Source: G965237725 sp965237725 (lineage in GTDB: Bacteria; Pseudomonadota; Gammaproteobacteria; Arenicellales; Poriferihabitantaceae). From it: a DNA stretch of 64,000 nt. Position numbers and translations under genes: made by a program. The DNA lies in NCBI GenBank assembly GCA_965237725.1, contig OZ250151.1:1302001-1366000 (forward strand), given 5' to 3'. The notes below the pieces were generated by a model that was given only the letters and a program-made list of their open reading frames with translations, searched no databases and was not told the DNA's origin. Every line of letters starts with the position of its first letter. The first letter of the stretch is position 1. Below, in pieces: positions 7,878 through 17,049 of this stretch.

Positions 7878-8459
7878 TTACTCAGGCTCGCTTTTGTTGT
7901 GCCACATCGATGGATCAACAACCCCCTGCATTGCCGCCACATCCATTGAGTCTTGACCAATAAAGTCTTTCACTGCCCGGGCGGTTTCTTCGGGATGCTG
8001 CATGGCATGTTCATAGTCCACCATCAAAACGGCCATGTCCGACCTGTCATCTACCACCGCCATGGCCTGGGCAAATTCATTCTTCATAAATTCAACGATC
8101 TCATCCTCATTGGCACTGACGTCGCGGATATGACGAATCATCCTGGTCTGGCTTTTTACAGAGTCGCGAGTTTGCCTGCGCATCATCACCACCTTGTAAT
8201 TGTAATTGGTTGGCAACAGACGCAATTTATGGCTAACCATTTTCACCGCTTTACCGCATGCCTCATGAAACCAGTCGGCGCTGGACTGTTCCAGTTGCAT
8301 GACTCGCTGGTGTTCGTAGTATCCGCCAGGGTTGTGCTCATCGGACTTGCGTACACCGTCGGTGTACAGGTCCATGCCACCCGCCTCTAACATTTTCATC
8401 ATCATCGATGTGCCTGACCTGGGCAGACCCGATACTACAATTATCGTATCGTCGGCCAT
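7878..8459 (-). CDS. Sulfotransferase-like P-loop protein
   Basis: About 193 residues from the ATG at 8459; an in-frame TTG at 8480 would add seven. The N-terminus IIVVSGLPRSGTSMMMKML is the PAPS-binding P-loop typical of sulfotransferases. Further on, YKVVMMRRQTRDSVKSQ corresponds to the 3'-phosphate-binding segment with its arginine and serine. At 193 residues it is shorter than most carbohydrate sulfotransferases (250-300) but within the range of bacterial sulfotransferase-family proteins. The likely reaction is transfer of sulfate from PAPS to an unknown acceptor. It converges with the preceding membrane-protein gene and shares no operon. Confidence 0.75.
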   Translation of the reverse strand: MADDTIIVVSGLPRSGTSMMMKMLEAGGMDLYTDGVRKSDEHNPGGYYEHQRVMQLEQSSADWFHEACGKAVKMVSHKLRLLPTNYNYKVVMMRRQTRDSVKSQTRMIRHIRDVSANEDEIVEFMKNEFAQAMAVVDDRSDMAVLMVDYEHAMQHPEETARAVKDFIGQDSMDVAAMQGVVDPSMWHNKSEPE

Positions 8460-8741
8460 TAATCTCGACGTGCTCGGCAAACCAATTTATTTTTACAAGA
8501 TGTTTTCATGCATGAATTTTTAAAATTACGGTTCACAGGACTCGTCGGCTGACCACAATTACCAACCCCTCGCTGATTTATTTTTTCAAATAGATTATGC
8601 ACTACAATTTTAAAATTTTCATACCCCATCGTCTTCCACTAATCGCCAAACGCGCCTTTAAGAAATAAGGTAAAATTTCGCCCATCAAACACCCTCCGAC
8701 CACGTCTTGAATGATCCCCTGAACGGGCAACAAAACCAATA

Positions 8742-11645
8742 ATGCCTTCCAGAGAAAACCTGTTTACCACCGGATTGATCATTGCTATTGCATTGGGCAC
8801 CGCAGGCACGCTGTTTTATACCCAGACTGCGTTACGCGGAATACATGATTCCATGCCAATGGAAATTCTGGAGCAGGAAACGAAGTTTGATAATATCCTA
8901 ATTGGAACCAATCAGCTGGCTAGAGCGGCAGGGAACATCGAACACCATCCTGAACTCAAGTATACAATATCGACTCAATTATCGATTCTGCGGAAACAAC
9001 TGTCTGCCCTTCACAACAGCAAACAGGATTACCAGAATGCCGGAATCAGAGAACTACACCGGGCGCTTTCCCCCGCATTGCAAGATATGGAAACCTGGTT
9101 GGGACAGGATGGCGAGGCAAGCAATCTGACCTATAATGAAATAATTTCGATGGTGGAAAAGCGCGCCAGACACGCTTATCAGGACACGGTACGAATATCA
9201 TCTGATGCGGATAAAAAAGCTTTTGAAATTCTCAGCCAACAGTCCGAAAAAATTGTAGCTTATCGAACAAGTGCAACCGTTGTGCTGGTCATTCTGGTTT
9301 TTTTGGCTCTAACCCTGATCTGGTTCATTGTGCGACAACAAAAAATACGTCGTAGGCAGACCCATAGCGAAGCCATTTTGGCGGCTTTCATGGAGCACAC
9401 GCCAACAGACATGGTAATCAAGGACCGCCATGGGAAGTATTTGCAGGCCAGCAGTTTCTCCAGAAAATTATTTAGAGCAACCGATGACAACATTGTTTCA
9501 ACAATGCCCGGCAACTATTTTTCTGATCAACTTGTTCAGGAGTTTCTCGACCACGACAATGAGATATTCTCAACTGGAAAGCCATCAGAACGCGAACATA
9601 ATCTGCCCGGCCCTGATGGCAGTACTGTACTTCGTGTGCTGAAGTTTCCAGTGATTAATAAAAGCGGTAACACCATTGCGGTGGGGTCCATTGGTCTGGA
9701 TATAACCGAGCTTAGACGTAGTGAAGCACGCTTTCGCGATTTCGCGGAAGTCGCTTCAGACTGGTTCTGGGAAATTGATGCTAATTTTCGGTTCACTTAC
9801 ATTTCTGGACGATATGAAGAAATAACGGGCATCCCGGCGTCCCATATGATTGGAGAAATTCGCGAAAATGTTTTAGCCGAATTTGTTGAAGATCTGGATT
9901 TGTGGCTGGAACGTGACAAGCTGATCAAATCACAACAGCCTTACTCCATTGTATTTAAAATGCGCAGGCCAGACGGGCAGATCCGAGTTTTACAGGCCCA
10001 GGGTAATCCATACTATACCAGCGATGGCAGTTTTGCCGGTTACCATGGCGTTGGAACCGATATTACCGAAAGACAGGCTGCTGAAGAAAAATTACAGGAA
10101 AGCGAACAACGCTTTCGTGATATCGCCACTTTTGCTTCGGATTACATCTGGGAGATGGATTCGAGATTGCGCTTTACATTTGTTTCCGCGGGTTGTATGC
10201 GGGTAATAGGCCTTTCCCCCAGCGAGCTTATTGGCAAGAAACCACGGGGGTTTTGGAAAAAGCATATGATCTATCCCGAAAAATGGGAAGAGTACACCGA
10301 CATCCTCAAAACCCGGAATAAACTGGATGGCGTTGAAATAGACTGGAAAAAACCCGATGACACACATAAAGTTTTAAAAATCACCGGCAAACCGTTGTTC
10401 AGCGAAGCGGGGAAATTTTTGGGCTATCGTGGAGGCGTCAGTGATTTCACTGAAATTTCCCGGGCACAGCTGGAAGCTGAAGAGTCCAGGCAAATCGCAG
10501 AAGCGGCAAATCAGGCAAAAACCAATTTCCTCGCCAATATCAGCCATGAAATTCGTACTCCCATGACGCTAATTATTGGAATATCCGACATCCTCGAAGA
10601 AGGCAAGCTGAACCCACACCAAAAACAACTGATCAGTACGATTAAAGATGCCGGGGACAGCTTGCTTACCCTGATCAACAGAATCCTCGATGTTTCAAAA
10701 ATTGAATCCGGATTTGTTGGTCTGACCCATGACCTATTTAATCTTGAAGAGGTGTTTCACATTATCTCCCAAAATTACCAACCGGTTTTAAAAGAAAAAG
10801 GTCTGAAATTCAGCACCTCCATTGACCTCGACGTTCAACTTGATCAATTGGGAGATCGTTTTCGTCTCGATCAGATATTTAGAAATCTGATCGACAATGC
10901 AATAAAATTTACAGCGACCGGTGAGATTAATATTTCGGTAAAAAACGCCCCGCCCGGTTCTGACCCCAGGAACCTGTTATTTTCCGTTGCAGATACAGGT
11001 ATCGGAATTTCCAAAAATATGCAAACTAATATTTTTGAAGCCTTTATCCAGCAAGACGATTCCACCACTCGAAAATATGGCGGAACCGGACTTGGACTCA
11101 CTATTTGCCGACAAATCATTGATGTTATGGGTGGGCGAATATGGGTTGAGAGTGAGCCCGGGAAGGGTAGCCGTTTTAATTTTACGGCGTTGTTTGATGG
11201 AGAAGTTCCCACCGAGCAGCCACAACTGGCGGCCAAATCCAGTACCAGTACAAAAGGCCGTAAACTTAGCATCATGTTGGTGGAAGACGATGCATTGATT
11301 AGCTCACTGATTCAGGAGCTACTACAGGATACGCCTCATAAGGTGATTTCGGCGACTAACGGCGAGGAAGCAGTGGAGACCTTCAAGAAAACCGATCTGG
11401 ATCTTGTGTTGATGGATTTGCGTATGCCGATCATGGATGGTTATTCCGCAACCCGACAAATCCGCACCTGGGAGAAATCCAACGCCAAATCTGCGGTACC
11501 CATTATTGCGCTATCTGCAAGTGTGCTCACAGAAGATATCGAACGATGTTTATCCGAAGGATTTACGACCCACCTGAGCAAGCCGGTAAGAAAGGCCCAT
11601 TTAATCCAGACAATCAATCAATTTCGCGATCATAAAATTCATTAG
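8742..11645 (+). CDS. Hybrid sensor histidine kinase with three PAS domains and a receiver
   Basis: 967 residues. An N-terminal helix (about 8-27) and a second (about 176-198) enclose a periplasmic region of roughly 145 residues, predicted mostly helical. Three PAS domains follow (about 210-320, 330-445 and 455-575; the last two each open with ERFRD/ARFRDFA-like sequence and end in a PAC segment such as GYHGVGTDITE). The kinase core has the phospho-acceptor H602 in NFLANISHEIRTPM, the N-box NLIDNAIKF, and glycine boxes ADTGIGI and GGTGLGL. The receiver (about 845-960) has D892 in LVLMDLRMP. There is no Hpt domain and no response regulator next door, so a phosphotransfer partner must be elsewhere. 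The signal is unknown. Confidence 0.9.
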   Translation: MPSRENLFTTGLIIAIALGTAGTLFYTQTALRGIHDSMPMEILEQETKFDNILIGTNQLARAAGNIEHHPELKYTISTQLSILRKQLSALHNSKQDYQNAGIRELHRALSPALQDMETWLGQDGEASNLTYNEIISMVEKRARHAYQDTVRISSDADKKAFEILSQQSEKIVAYRTSATVVLVILVFLALTLIWFIVRQQKIRRRQTHSEAILAAFMEHTPTDMVIKDRHGKYLQASSFSRKLFRATDDNIVSTMPGNYFSDQLVQEFLDHDNEIFSTGKPSEREHNLPGPDGSTVLRVLKFPVINKSGNTIAVGSIGLDITELRRSEARFRDFAEVASDWFWEIDANFRFTYISGRYEEITGIPASHMIGEIRENVLAEFVEDLDLWLERDKLIKSQQPYSIVFKMRRPDGQIRVLQAQGNPYYTSDGSFAGYHGVGTDITERQAAEEKLQESEQRFRDIATFASDYIWEMDSRLRFTFVSAGCMRVIGLSPSELIGKKPRGFWKKHMIYPEKWEEYTDILKTRNKLDGVEIDWKKPDDTHKVLKITGKPLFSEAGKFLGYRGGVSDFTEISRAQLEAEESRQIAEAANQAKTNFLANISHEIRTPMTLIIGISDILEEGKLNPHQKQLISTIKDAGDSLLTLINRILDVSKIESGFVGLTHDLFNLEEVFHIISQNYQPVLKEKGLKFSTSIDLDVQLDQLGDRFRLDQIFRNLIDNAIKFTATGEINISVKNAPPGSDPRNLLFSVADTGIGISKNMQTNIFEAFIQQDDSTTRKYGGTGLGLTICRQIIDVMGGRIWVESEPGKGSRFNFTALFDGEVPTEQPQLAAKSSTSTKGRKLSIMLVEDDALISSLIQELLQDTPHKVISATNGEEAVETFKKTDLDLVLMDLRMPIMDGYSATRQIRTWEKSNAKSAVPIIALSASVLTEDIERCLSEGFTTHLSKPVRKAHLIQTINQFRDHKIH

Positions 11646-11788
11646 CGCGCTTTGTTGCAGTTAATATTCGGGGTGGGTTGCTGGTAGATTTCAGCATTTA
11701 CATTTTATTTCAATTAGCGCCACCGCAGGATAGAATCCGGCCGCAATTAATTTCATATCCATTCCAGACTAATAATTCAAAAAACCAC

Positions 11789-12373
11789 ATGCTAAACAAT
11801 ATCAACCGATCCCTGGTCATTAAAATTGCCCTGTTTCATATTGCTATCATCGCCCTGGCGAACTACGTCGTCCAATATACAGGCACCTTTCTCGGTTATC
11901 ATTTCACCTGGGCCATGTTTGTATTTCCCTTGGTCATTCTTGCCACAGACCTCACGGTAAGATTGTCAAATCAGTACAACGCCCGAATCATTGTCGGTAT
12001 TGCCTACATTCCGGCAATCCTGATTAGCGCATGGCTGGCAGACTGGCGCATCGGCATGGCTAGCGGCACCGCCTATCTGGTCGGCCAGTTGCTGGATATC
12101 ACGGTATTTCAGCGTGTGCGGGATCGGGTTAAGGCCTGGTGGGCAGCGCCATTATTGTCGACCTTTTTCGCCAACATCATTGATACCTATACTTTCTTTT
12201 CCGTGGCTTTTTACAATTCTGCCAATGAATTTATGGCTGCCAACTGGATGGAAGTTGCAACGGTGGACTTGTGTTTTAAAATCGTGGTTTCTATTGTGTT
12301 ATTTCTGCCCGCATACGGCGTACTGCTGAGATATTTAAACAAAAAAGTTGGGGTTGCCGGTATCCAATCCTGA
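11789..12373 (+). CDS. yhhQ: Queuosine-precursor transporter of the VUT family
   Basis: 194 residues from the ATG at 11789, chosen because the family starts close to the first helix; an upstream start at 11678 would add 37 unlikely residues. About six membrane helices are present. Family signatures include ANYVVQYTG, TWAMFVFPLVILATDLTVR, GTAYLVGQLLDITVFQRVR and STFFANIIDTYTFF. Members import 7-cyano- or 7-aminomethyl-7-deazaguanine for queuosine tRNA modification; the match to YhhQ is by sequence character. It follows the histidine kinase gene in the same direction but is probably independent. Confidence 0.85.
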   Translation: MLNNINRSLVIKIALFHIAIIALANYVVQYTGTFLGYHFTWAMFVFPLVILATDLTVRLSNQYNARIIVGIAYIPAILISAWLADWRIGMASGTAYLVGQLLDITVFQRVRDRVKAWWAAPLLSTFFANIIDTYTFFSVAFYNSANEFMAANWMEVATVDLCFKIVVSIVLFLPAYGVLLRYLNKKVGVAGIQS

Positions 12374-12460
12374 CCCCTAATTCAGAACACCAATTTAATC
12401 CATAAAAATCGCTGATCCTGCGGACTATAAGGTCCAATGTCTGATAGACTTTTAGTCAGA

Positions 12461-12479
12461 AATCGCCAAATCGGCGATT
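12461..12479. promoter_or_regulatory. Small hairpin in the leader of the glycine-repeat gene
   Basis: AATCGCC (12461-12467) pairs perfectly with GGCGATT (12473-12479) around a five-base loop, 30 bases before the start codon of the next gene. No T-run follows, so it is not a standard terminator. It may be an RNA structure in the leader or a protein site. Confidence 0.3.
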
Positions 12480-12508
12480 AATTCAACAACATCAGGTGGA
12501 ATTAAAAA

Positions 12509-13360
12509 ATGGTTGATACAGTAAAAATATTAGGTGCGTTGCTCGGTGGTGGCGGAATGTCATCAGGAACCGGCGCAGATATCCTCAAATCCGTAGTAGG
12601 CGCTGCATTATCCGGGAAGAAAGGCAGTGGTCTAGAGGACCTGCTGGGCAGCGTACTCGGCGGTGGGCAATCCAATAACTCTGGCGGCGGACTGGGAGAC
12701 ATTCTCGGTAGCGTACTGGGTGGCGGTTCCGGTTCTGGGGGTGGACTGGGCGATATTTTGGGAAGCGTGCTTGGTGGTGCCCAGGCTAACAAGGGTAAAC
12801 GGGGCGGGTCCGGTAAATCAGGGGGTGCGCTGGGGGATATTCTCGGTGGCGTGCTCAAAGGTGGCGGTGGAAAATCCGGCGGTGCAGATTTAGGTGATTT
12901 GATTGGTGCAGCCCTGAATCAATTTGGTCATGCTGAACAAGCAGCCCAGCAAAATTCTCAACCAAAACGGTTTGAAGAACACAGTCCGGGTATGGTGCAT
13001 AGCGAAGCCAACGACCAGGCGACCCTTATGATTCGCGGCATGATTAATGCGGCAAAATCAGATGGCCGCCTCGATCGCGAAGAAAAATCCCGAATTACTG
13101 GAAAACTAGGCAATGTAACCCAGGATGAAATCGAATTCATTCAGAACGAAATTGCCCAACCCCTGGATGTTGAAGGATTTGTAGAAAGCATTCCCAAGGG
13201 AATGGGTAATCAGGTTTATGCCATGTCTTTAACCGCAATTGACCTTGACAGCAATGCTGAGGCCCAATATCTGCATCAGCTGGCACAAGGCCTTGGGATG
13301 GATGAAAAGACGGTTAACCAGATCCACGCCCAACTGGGAGCGCCAACCCTGTATTCCTGA
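12509..13360 (+). CDS. DUF533/TerB-like protein with glycine-rich repeats
   Basis: 283 residues. The C-terminal half (about 165-280) is an alpha-helical DUF533 domain of the TerB superfamily, with TLMIRGMINAAKSDGRLD and AQYLHQLAQGLGMDEKTV. The N-terminal half is low-complexity: five imperfect repeats built on LGDILGSVLGG separated by glycine/serine linkers, at roughly residues 41-60, 61-78, 79-106, 107-127 and 128-140. Each unit can form a short amphipathic helix. E. coli YebE is a related DUF533 protein of unknown role that responds to envelope stress. There is no signal peptide. The start ATG is preceded by GGTGGAATTAAAAA, and the gene stands alone. Confidence 0.8.
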   Translation: MVDTVKILGALLGGGGMSSGTGADILKSVVGAALSGKKGSGLEDLLGSVLGGGQSNNSGGGLGDILGSVLGGGSGSGGGLGDILGSVLGGAQANKGKRGGSGKSGGALGDILGGVLKGGGGKSGGADLGDLIGAALNQFGHAEQAAQQNSQPKRFEEHSPGMVHSEANDQATLMIRGMINAAKSDGRLDREEKSRITGKLGNVTQDEIEFIQNEIAQPLDVEGFVESIPKGMGNQVYAMSLTAIDLDSNAEAQYLHQLAQGLGMDEKTVNQIHAQLGAPTLYS

Positions 13361-13644
13361 CACTGGAATCCCCTGATTTCATTTTGGGTAAGTCCTGCGG
13401 GGCCTGATATAGGTGGATCCGGCCCATGGTTAATGCTGTTTTATCTTGACTGGATTGAGTTATAGACTATGCGGATACAAAGCAAATGATTTAAAATCAG
13501 CGGTTCCAGCTGGATTTCGGTTAGATACCGCCAGCCCGGGAATGCAATAGAATTTTCAACGGGAATACTGCAAACACTTGTTAAGTGGGCATGACCTGAA
13601 ACGGGCAAGTTCCCGATAATAAATGATCAACGGAGATAGAACTT
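13361..13644. other. Leader region of the nuo operon
   Basis: 284 bases without a gene. No tRNA or secG, which precede nuoA in some gammaproteobacteria, is seen. The ribosome-binding site GGAGAT lies about eight bases before the TTG start of nuoA. I could not pick out a convincing -35/-10 pair. Confidence 0.45.
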
Positions 13645-14001
13645 TTGCTTACAAACTATTTACCCATTTTGATTTTCATTGTGATGGGCCTCGGTCTGGG
13701 AATTGTTGCGATAAGTGCTGGCAAGGTGCTTGCCCCAAATAATCCCGATGATCAAAAGCTCTCACCTTATGAATGTGGATTTGAGGCCTTCGAAGATTCG
13801 CGAATGAAGTTCGATGTCAGATATTACCTGGTCGCGATACTGTTTATTATTTTCGATCTTGAGATTGCCTTTCTATTTCCCTGGGCCATTGTCCTCGACG
13901 AAATCGGTGTATTCGGATTTTGGGCAATGATGTTATTCCTCGGGGTTCTGGTAGTGGGTTTCATTTATGAGTGGAAAAAAGGTGCACTGGAATGGGAGTA
14001 A
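13645..14001 (+). CDS. nuoA: NADH-quinone oxidoreductase subunit A
   Basis: 118 residues with three membrane helices (about 5-27, 63-85, 90-112), the complete family length. The signature between helices 1 and 2, YECGFEAFEDSRMKFDVRYY, includes the conserved cysteine loop at the quinone cavity. It is the first gene of an unbroken nuoA-N operon. The start is TTG at 13645, supported by GGAGAT just upstream and by the short N-terminus before helix 1. The next gene begins six bases after the stop. Confidence 0.96.
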   Translation: MLTNYLPILIFIVMGLGLGIVAISAGKVLAPNNPDDQKLSPYECGFEAFEDSRMKFDVRYYLVAILFIIFDLEIAFLFPWAIVLDEIGVFGFWAMMLFLGVLVVGFIYEWKKGALEWE

Positions 14002-14007
14002 ATTAAT

Positions 14008-14553
14008 ATGGCACTAGAAGGTACATTGCAGGAAGGTTTTGCCACTGCAAAACTAGACGAATTAATTAACTGGGCACGTACCGGTTCAATGTGGCCAATG
14101 ACCTTCGGGTTGGCCTGTTGCGCGGTTGAAATGATGCAGGCCGGCGCTGCGCGCTATGATCTGGATCGTTTCGGCATTTTATTTCGCCCAAGTCCGCGGC
14201 AGTCCGATGTCATGATTGTGGCCGGCACCCTGACCAATAAAATGGCCCCTGCATTGCGCCGGGTATATGACCAGATGGCGGAACCGCGATGGGTCATTTC
14301 CATGGGTTCCTGCGCCAATGGCGGCGGCTATTATCATTACTCCTATGCGGTGGTTCGAGGTTGTGATCGCATTGTCCCGGTAGATGTTTATGTTCCTGGA
14401 TGCCCGCCCACAGCGGAAGCGTTGATTTATGGCATATTGCAACTACAGAAAAAAATCAAAAAAACCAATACCATAGCTCGACCCAAAGCCAATGCAGAAG
14501 TGGTGGCTACACCAGATGCCAAGACGGTTTTAGATCGCATAGGGCTGACCTAA
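14008..14553 (+). CDS. nuoB: NADH-quinone oxidoreductase subunit B (cluster N2)
   Basis: 181 residues. All four cysteines for the terminal [4Fe-4S] cluster N2 are present: the adjacent pair C37-C38 in GLACCAVEMM, C102 in MGSCANGGG and C132 in PGCPPTAEAL. The subunit passes electrons from the peripheral arm to quinone. The C-terminal tail after residue 150 is rich in lysine, threonine and alanine and varies in the family. It starts six bases after nuoA. Confidence 0.97.
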   Translation: MALEGTLQEGFATAKLDELINWARTGSMWPMTFGLACCAVEMMQAGAARYDLDRFGILFRPSPRQSDVMIVAGTLTNKMAPALRRVYDQMAEPRWVISMGSCANGGGYYHYSYAVVRGCDRIVPVDVYVPGCPPTAEALIYGILQLQKKIKKTNTIARPKANAEVVATPDAKTVLDRIGLT

Positions 14554-14615
14554 ATTTGAAATTACGTTTTATCCAATAATAATTACATCAAAAATTTGTA
14601 TTCAGTGCGGTTATC

Positions 14616-15287
14616 ATGAGTTTGCTCAAACTAAAAGAAGTTTTACCTTCATTGTTGGGAGATGCCCTGCTCTCACAACAAGCTAGCCTGGGAGAACTCA
14701 CCTGTGAAATTGATCCCGCATCGATTAAAGATGTTTGTAAAATCCTGCGGGACGACAAGAACACGAAGTTTAATCAACTGATTGATCTGTGTGGGATGGA
14801 TTATTCAGCTTATGGTGAACAGGATGATATTCAAACCGAAAGCACCATTAGCTGGGATGGCAGTCGCTATGCCGTGGTTTATCACCTGCTTTCGCTGAAG
14901 CATAATTTCCGCCTGCGATTGCGAACCGGCCTGGATGAAAACCAGCCGGTCACCGTTTCCGTAATCGACGTCTGGCCTACCGCTGACTGGTTTGAACGCG
15001 AGGCCTTCGATTTAATCGGTATCATCTTCAACGGTCATCCGGATTTAAGACGCCTGTTGACAGATTACGGTTTTATAGGCCACCCGTTTCGCAAGGATTT
15101 TCCACTGTCCGGTCAGGTGGAAATGCGTTACGACGAAGAACAGCGCCGGGTTATCTATCAACCGGTGACTATTGAAGACCGAATCCTCGTGCCACGGACA
15201 ATTCGCAAAGACTCCTTTGTAAAAACCGCCAGAATCAATCCCAGCACCAATACGGGAGCCAATCCCGGCAAGGGGGGGTCCGACTGA
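14616..15287 (+). CDS. nuoC: NADH-quinone oxidoreductase subunit C
   Basis: 223 residues, separate from nuoD rather than fused as in enteric bacteria. Signature blocks are WPTADWFEREAFDLIGIIF and FRKDFPLSGQVEMRYDEEQR, which pack against NuoD and NuoB at the quinone module. The stop codon overlaps the nuoD start by one base, consistent with coupled translation. A 62-base spacer separates it from nuoB, the longest gap in the first part of the operon. Confidence 0.96.
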   Translation: MSLLKLKEVLPSLLGDALLSQQASLGELTCEIDPASIKDVCKILRDDKNTKFNQLIDLCGMDYSAYGEQDDIQTESTISWDGSRYAVVYHLLSLKHNFRLRLRTGLDENQPVTVSVIDVWPTADWFEREAFDLIGIIFNGHPDLRRLLTDYGFIGHPFRKDFPLSGQVEMRYDEEQRRVIYQPVTIEDRILVPRTIRKDSFVKTARINPSTNTGANPGKGGSD

Positions 15288-16540
15288 TGGCTGAAATTCG
15301 AAACTACACCATGAACTTTGGCCCCCAGCATCCCGCCGCCCACGGGGTGTTGCGAATTATTATGGAAATGGACGGCGAAGTCATCGAACGATGTGATCCC
15401 CATATCGGCCTGCTTCATCGCGGTACCGAAAAACTGGCTGAGTCCAAACCGTATAACCAGAGCATCGGTTACATGGATCGTCTGGACTACGTGTCGATGA
15501 TGTGTAATGAACACGCCTATGTCCTGGCCATCGAAAAAATGCTCGGCGTGGTACCGCCCATCCGCGCACAATATATACGGGTTCTGTTTGATGAAATCAC
15601 TCGAATCCTCAACCATTGTTTATGGCTCGGCGCCCACGCCCTGGATGTGGGCGCGATGACGGTATTTTTATACTGTTTTCGTGAGCGCGAAGATCTGATG
15701 GATTGTTATGAGGCGGTCTCTGGCACGCGCATGCATGCAACCTATTATCGGCCCGGCGGCGTTTACCGTGATCTACCCAACGAAATGCCCCAATACACGC
15801 CGACCCAACGTCATAACGATGAAGAGACCAAAGCCCGAAATGTTGACCGTGAAGGGTCCATGCTGGATTTCATCGAAGCCTTCACCGAACGATTTCCGGG
15901 TTATGTTGACGAATACGAAACCCTGTTAAGCGATAACCGTATCTGGAAACAGCGTACGGTGGATATTGGCATCGTCACCGCAGATCGCGCAAAAGCACTC
16001 GGCTTCACAGGCGCAATGCTGCGTGGCTCAGGGGTTGAATGGGATTTACGCAAGAAACAGCCCTATGAAGTCTATGACGAAATGGACTTCGATATTCCCA
16101 TTGGCACCAACGGTGACTGCTACGACCGATATCTGGTGCGGGTTGAAGAAATGCGTCAGTCCAATAAAATTATTCGACAGTGTGTGGACTGGTTGCGAAA
16201 AAATCCGGGACCGGTGATTGTTGACGATCATAAACTGATCCCGCCATCCCGGGAAAATATGAAGGGAGACATGGAATCCCTGATTCACCACTTCAAGTTA
16301 TTTACCGAAGGCTATTGTGTCCCTCCCGGGGAGGCTTATGCTGCCATTGAGCATCCCAAAGGAGAATTTGGTATTTATCTGGTTTCTGACGGCGCCAACA
16401 AACCTTATCGGGTAAAAATCCGTGCGCCGGGATTCCCGCACCTGGCTGCATTAAATGAAATGTCCCAGGGCCACATGCTGGCAGATCTGGTCGCCATCAT
16501 TGGCACCCAGGACATTGTATTTGGCGAGATCGATCGATAA
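15287..16540 (+). CDS. nuoD: NADH-quinone oxidoreductase subunit D
   Basis: 417 residues, full length for the separate 49-kDa type subunit. The quinone-site loop FGPQHPAAHGVLR is at residues 11-23, with the histidine that faces the quinone head group. Later blocks include HIGLLHRGTEKLAE, DRLDYVSMMCNEHAY and the C-terminal ending GTQDIVFGEIDR. The start overlaps the nuoC stop by one base and the stop overlaps the nuoE start by one base. Confidence 0.97.
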   Translation: MAEIRNYTMNFGPQHPAAHGVLRIIMEMDGEVIERCDPHIGLLHRGTEKLAESKPYNQSIGYMDRLDYVSMMCNEHAYVLAIEKMLGVVPPIRAQYIRVLFDEITRILNHCLWLGAHALDVGAMTVFLYCFREREDLMDCYEAVSGTRMHATYYRPGGVYRDLPNEMPQYTPTQRHNDEETKARNVDREGSMLDFIEAFTERFPGYVDEYETLLSDNRIWKQRTVDIGIVTADRAKALGFTGAMLRGSGVEWDLRKKQPYEVYDEMDFDIPIGTNGDCYDRYLVRVEEMRQSNKIIRQCVDWLRKNPGPVIVDDHKLIPPSRENMKGDMESLIHHFKLFTEGYCVPPGEAYAAIEHPKGEFGIYLVSDGANKPYRVKIRAPGFPHLAALNEMSQGHMLADLVAIIGTQDIVFGEIDR

Positions 16541-17049
16541 TGGCCATGGAAAGTAAGAATAATAAGGATAATAAAGCGATGCTTTCCGACGCTTCCTTGC
16601 AGGAAATCAACAACGAACTGGATAAATACCCGGAAGATCGTCGACAATCTGCATTGCTCGCAGCTTTACGTATTGCCCAGGACGAACACAATTGGCTCAG
16701 CAACGAACTCATCGAGTATGTTGCGGATGTGATCCAGGTCCCTGCGGTTCGCGCCTATGAGGTGGCAACCTTTTATTCTATGTACGATTTGAAACCCGTG
16801 GGCAAACACAAAATCAGTGTCTGCACCAATATCTCATGCATGCTGCGGGGTTGTGATACCGTCGTCAGCCATCTCGAAGAAAAACTGGGAATCAGTCTGG
16901 GAGAAACTACCGAAGACGGTAAATATACTCTTAAAGAAGTTGAATGCCTGGCCGCCTGTGCCGGTGCACCGATGATGCAGATCGGACGGGATTACCACGA
17001 AGATCTGACCCCGGAAATAATTGACCATATTCTCGGAGGCCTGGATTGA
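16540..17049 (+). CDS. nuoE: NADH-quinone oxidoreductase subunit E (cluster N1a)
   Basis: 169 residues. Cysteines for the [2Fe-2S] cluster N1a are seen in SVCTNISCML (C-x4-C) and ECLAACAGAPMM (C-x3-C). The thioredoxin-like fold begins with VGKHKISVC. An in-frame ATG two codons downstream (16546) is an alternative start. It overlaps the next gene by four bases. Confidence 0.96.
   Translation: MAMESKNNKDNKAMLSDASLQEINNELDKYPEDRRQSALLAALRIAQDEHNWLSNELIEYVADVIQVPAVRAYEVATFYSMYDLKPVGKHKISVCTNISCMLRGCDTVVSHLEEKLGISLGETTEDGKYTLKEVECLAACAGAPMMQIGRDYHEDLTPEIIDHILGGLD

Noticed and set aside
12502..12858. A proline-rich reverse-strand frame over the DUF533 gene
   Set aside because: It is the complement of the glycine-rich repeats on the plus strand. 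The plus-strand frame has a real domain and a ribosome-binding site.
13361..13644. A tRNA-Leu or secG before nuoA, as in some gammaproteobacteria
   Set aside because: No cloverleaf or T-loop consensus and no SecG-like frame was found.
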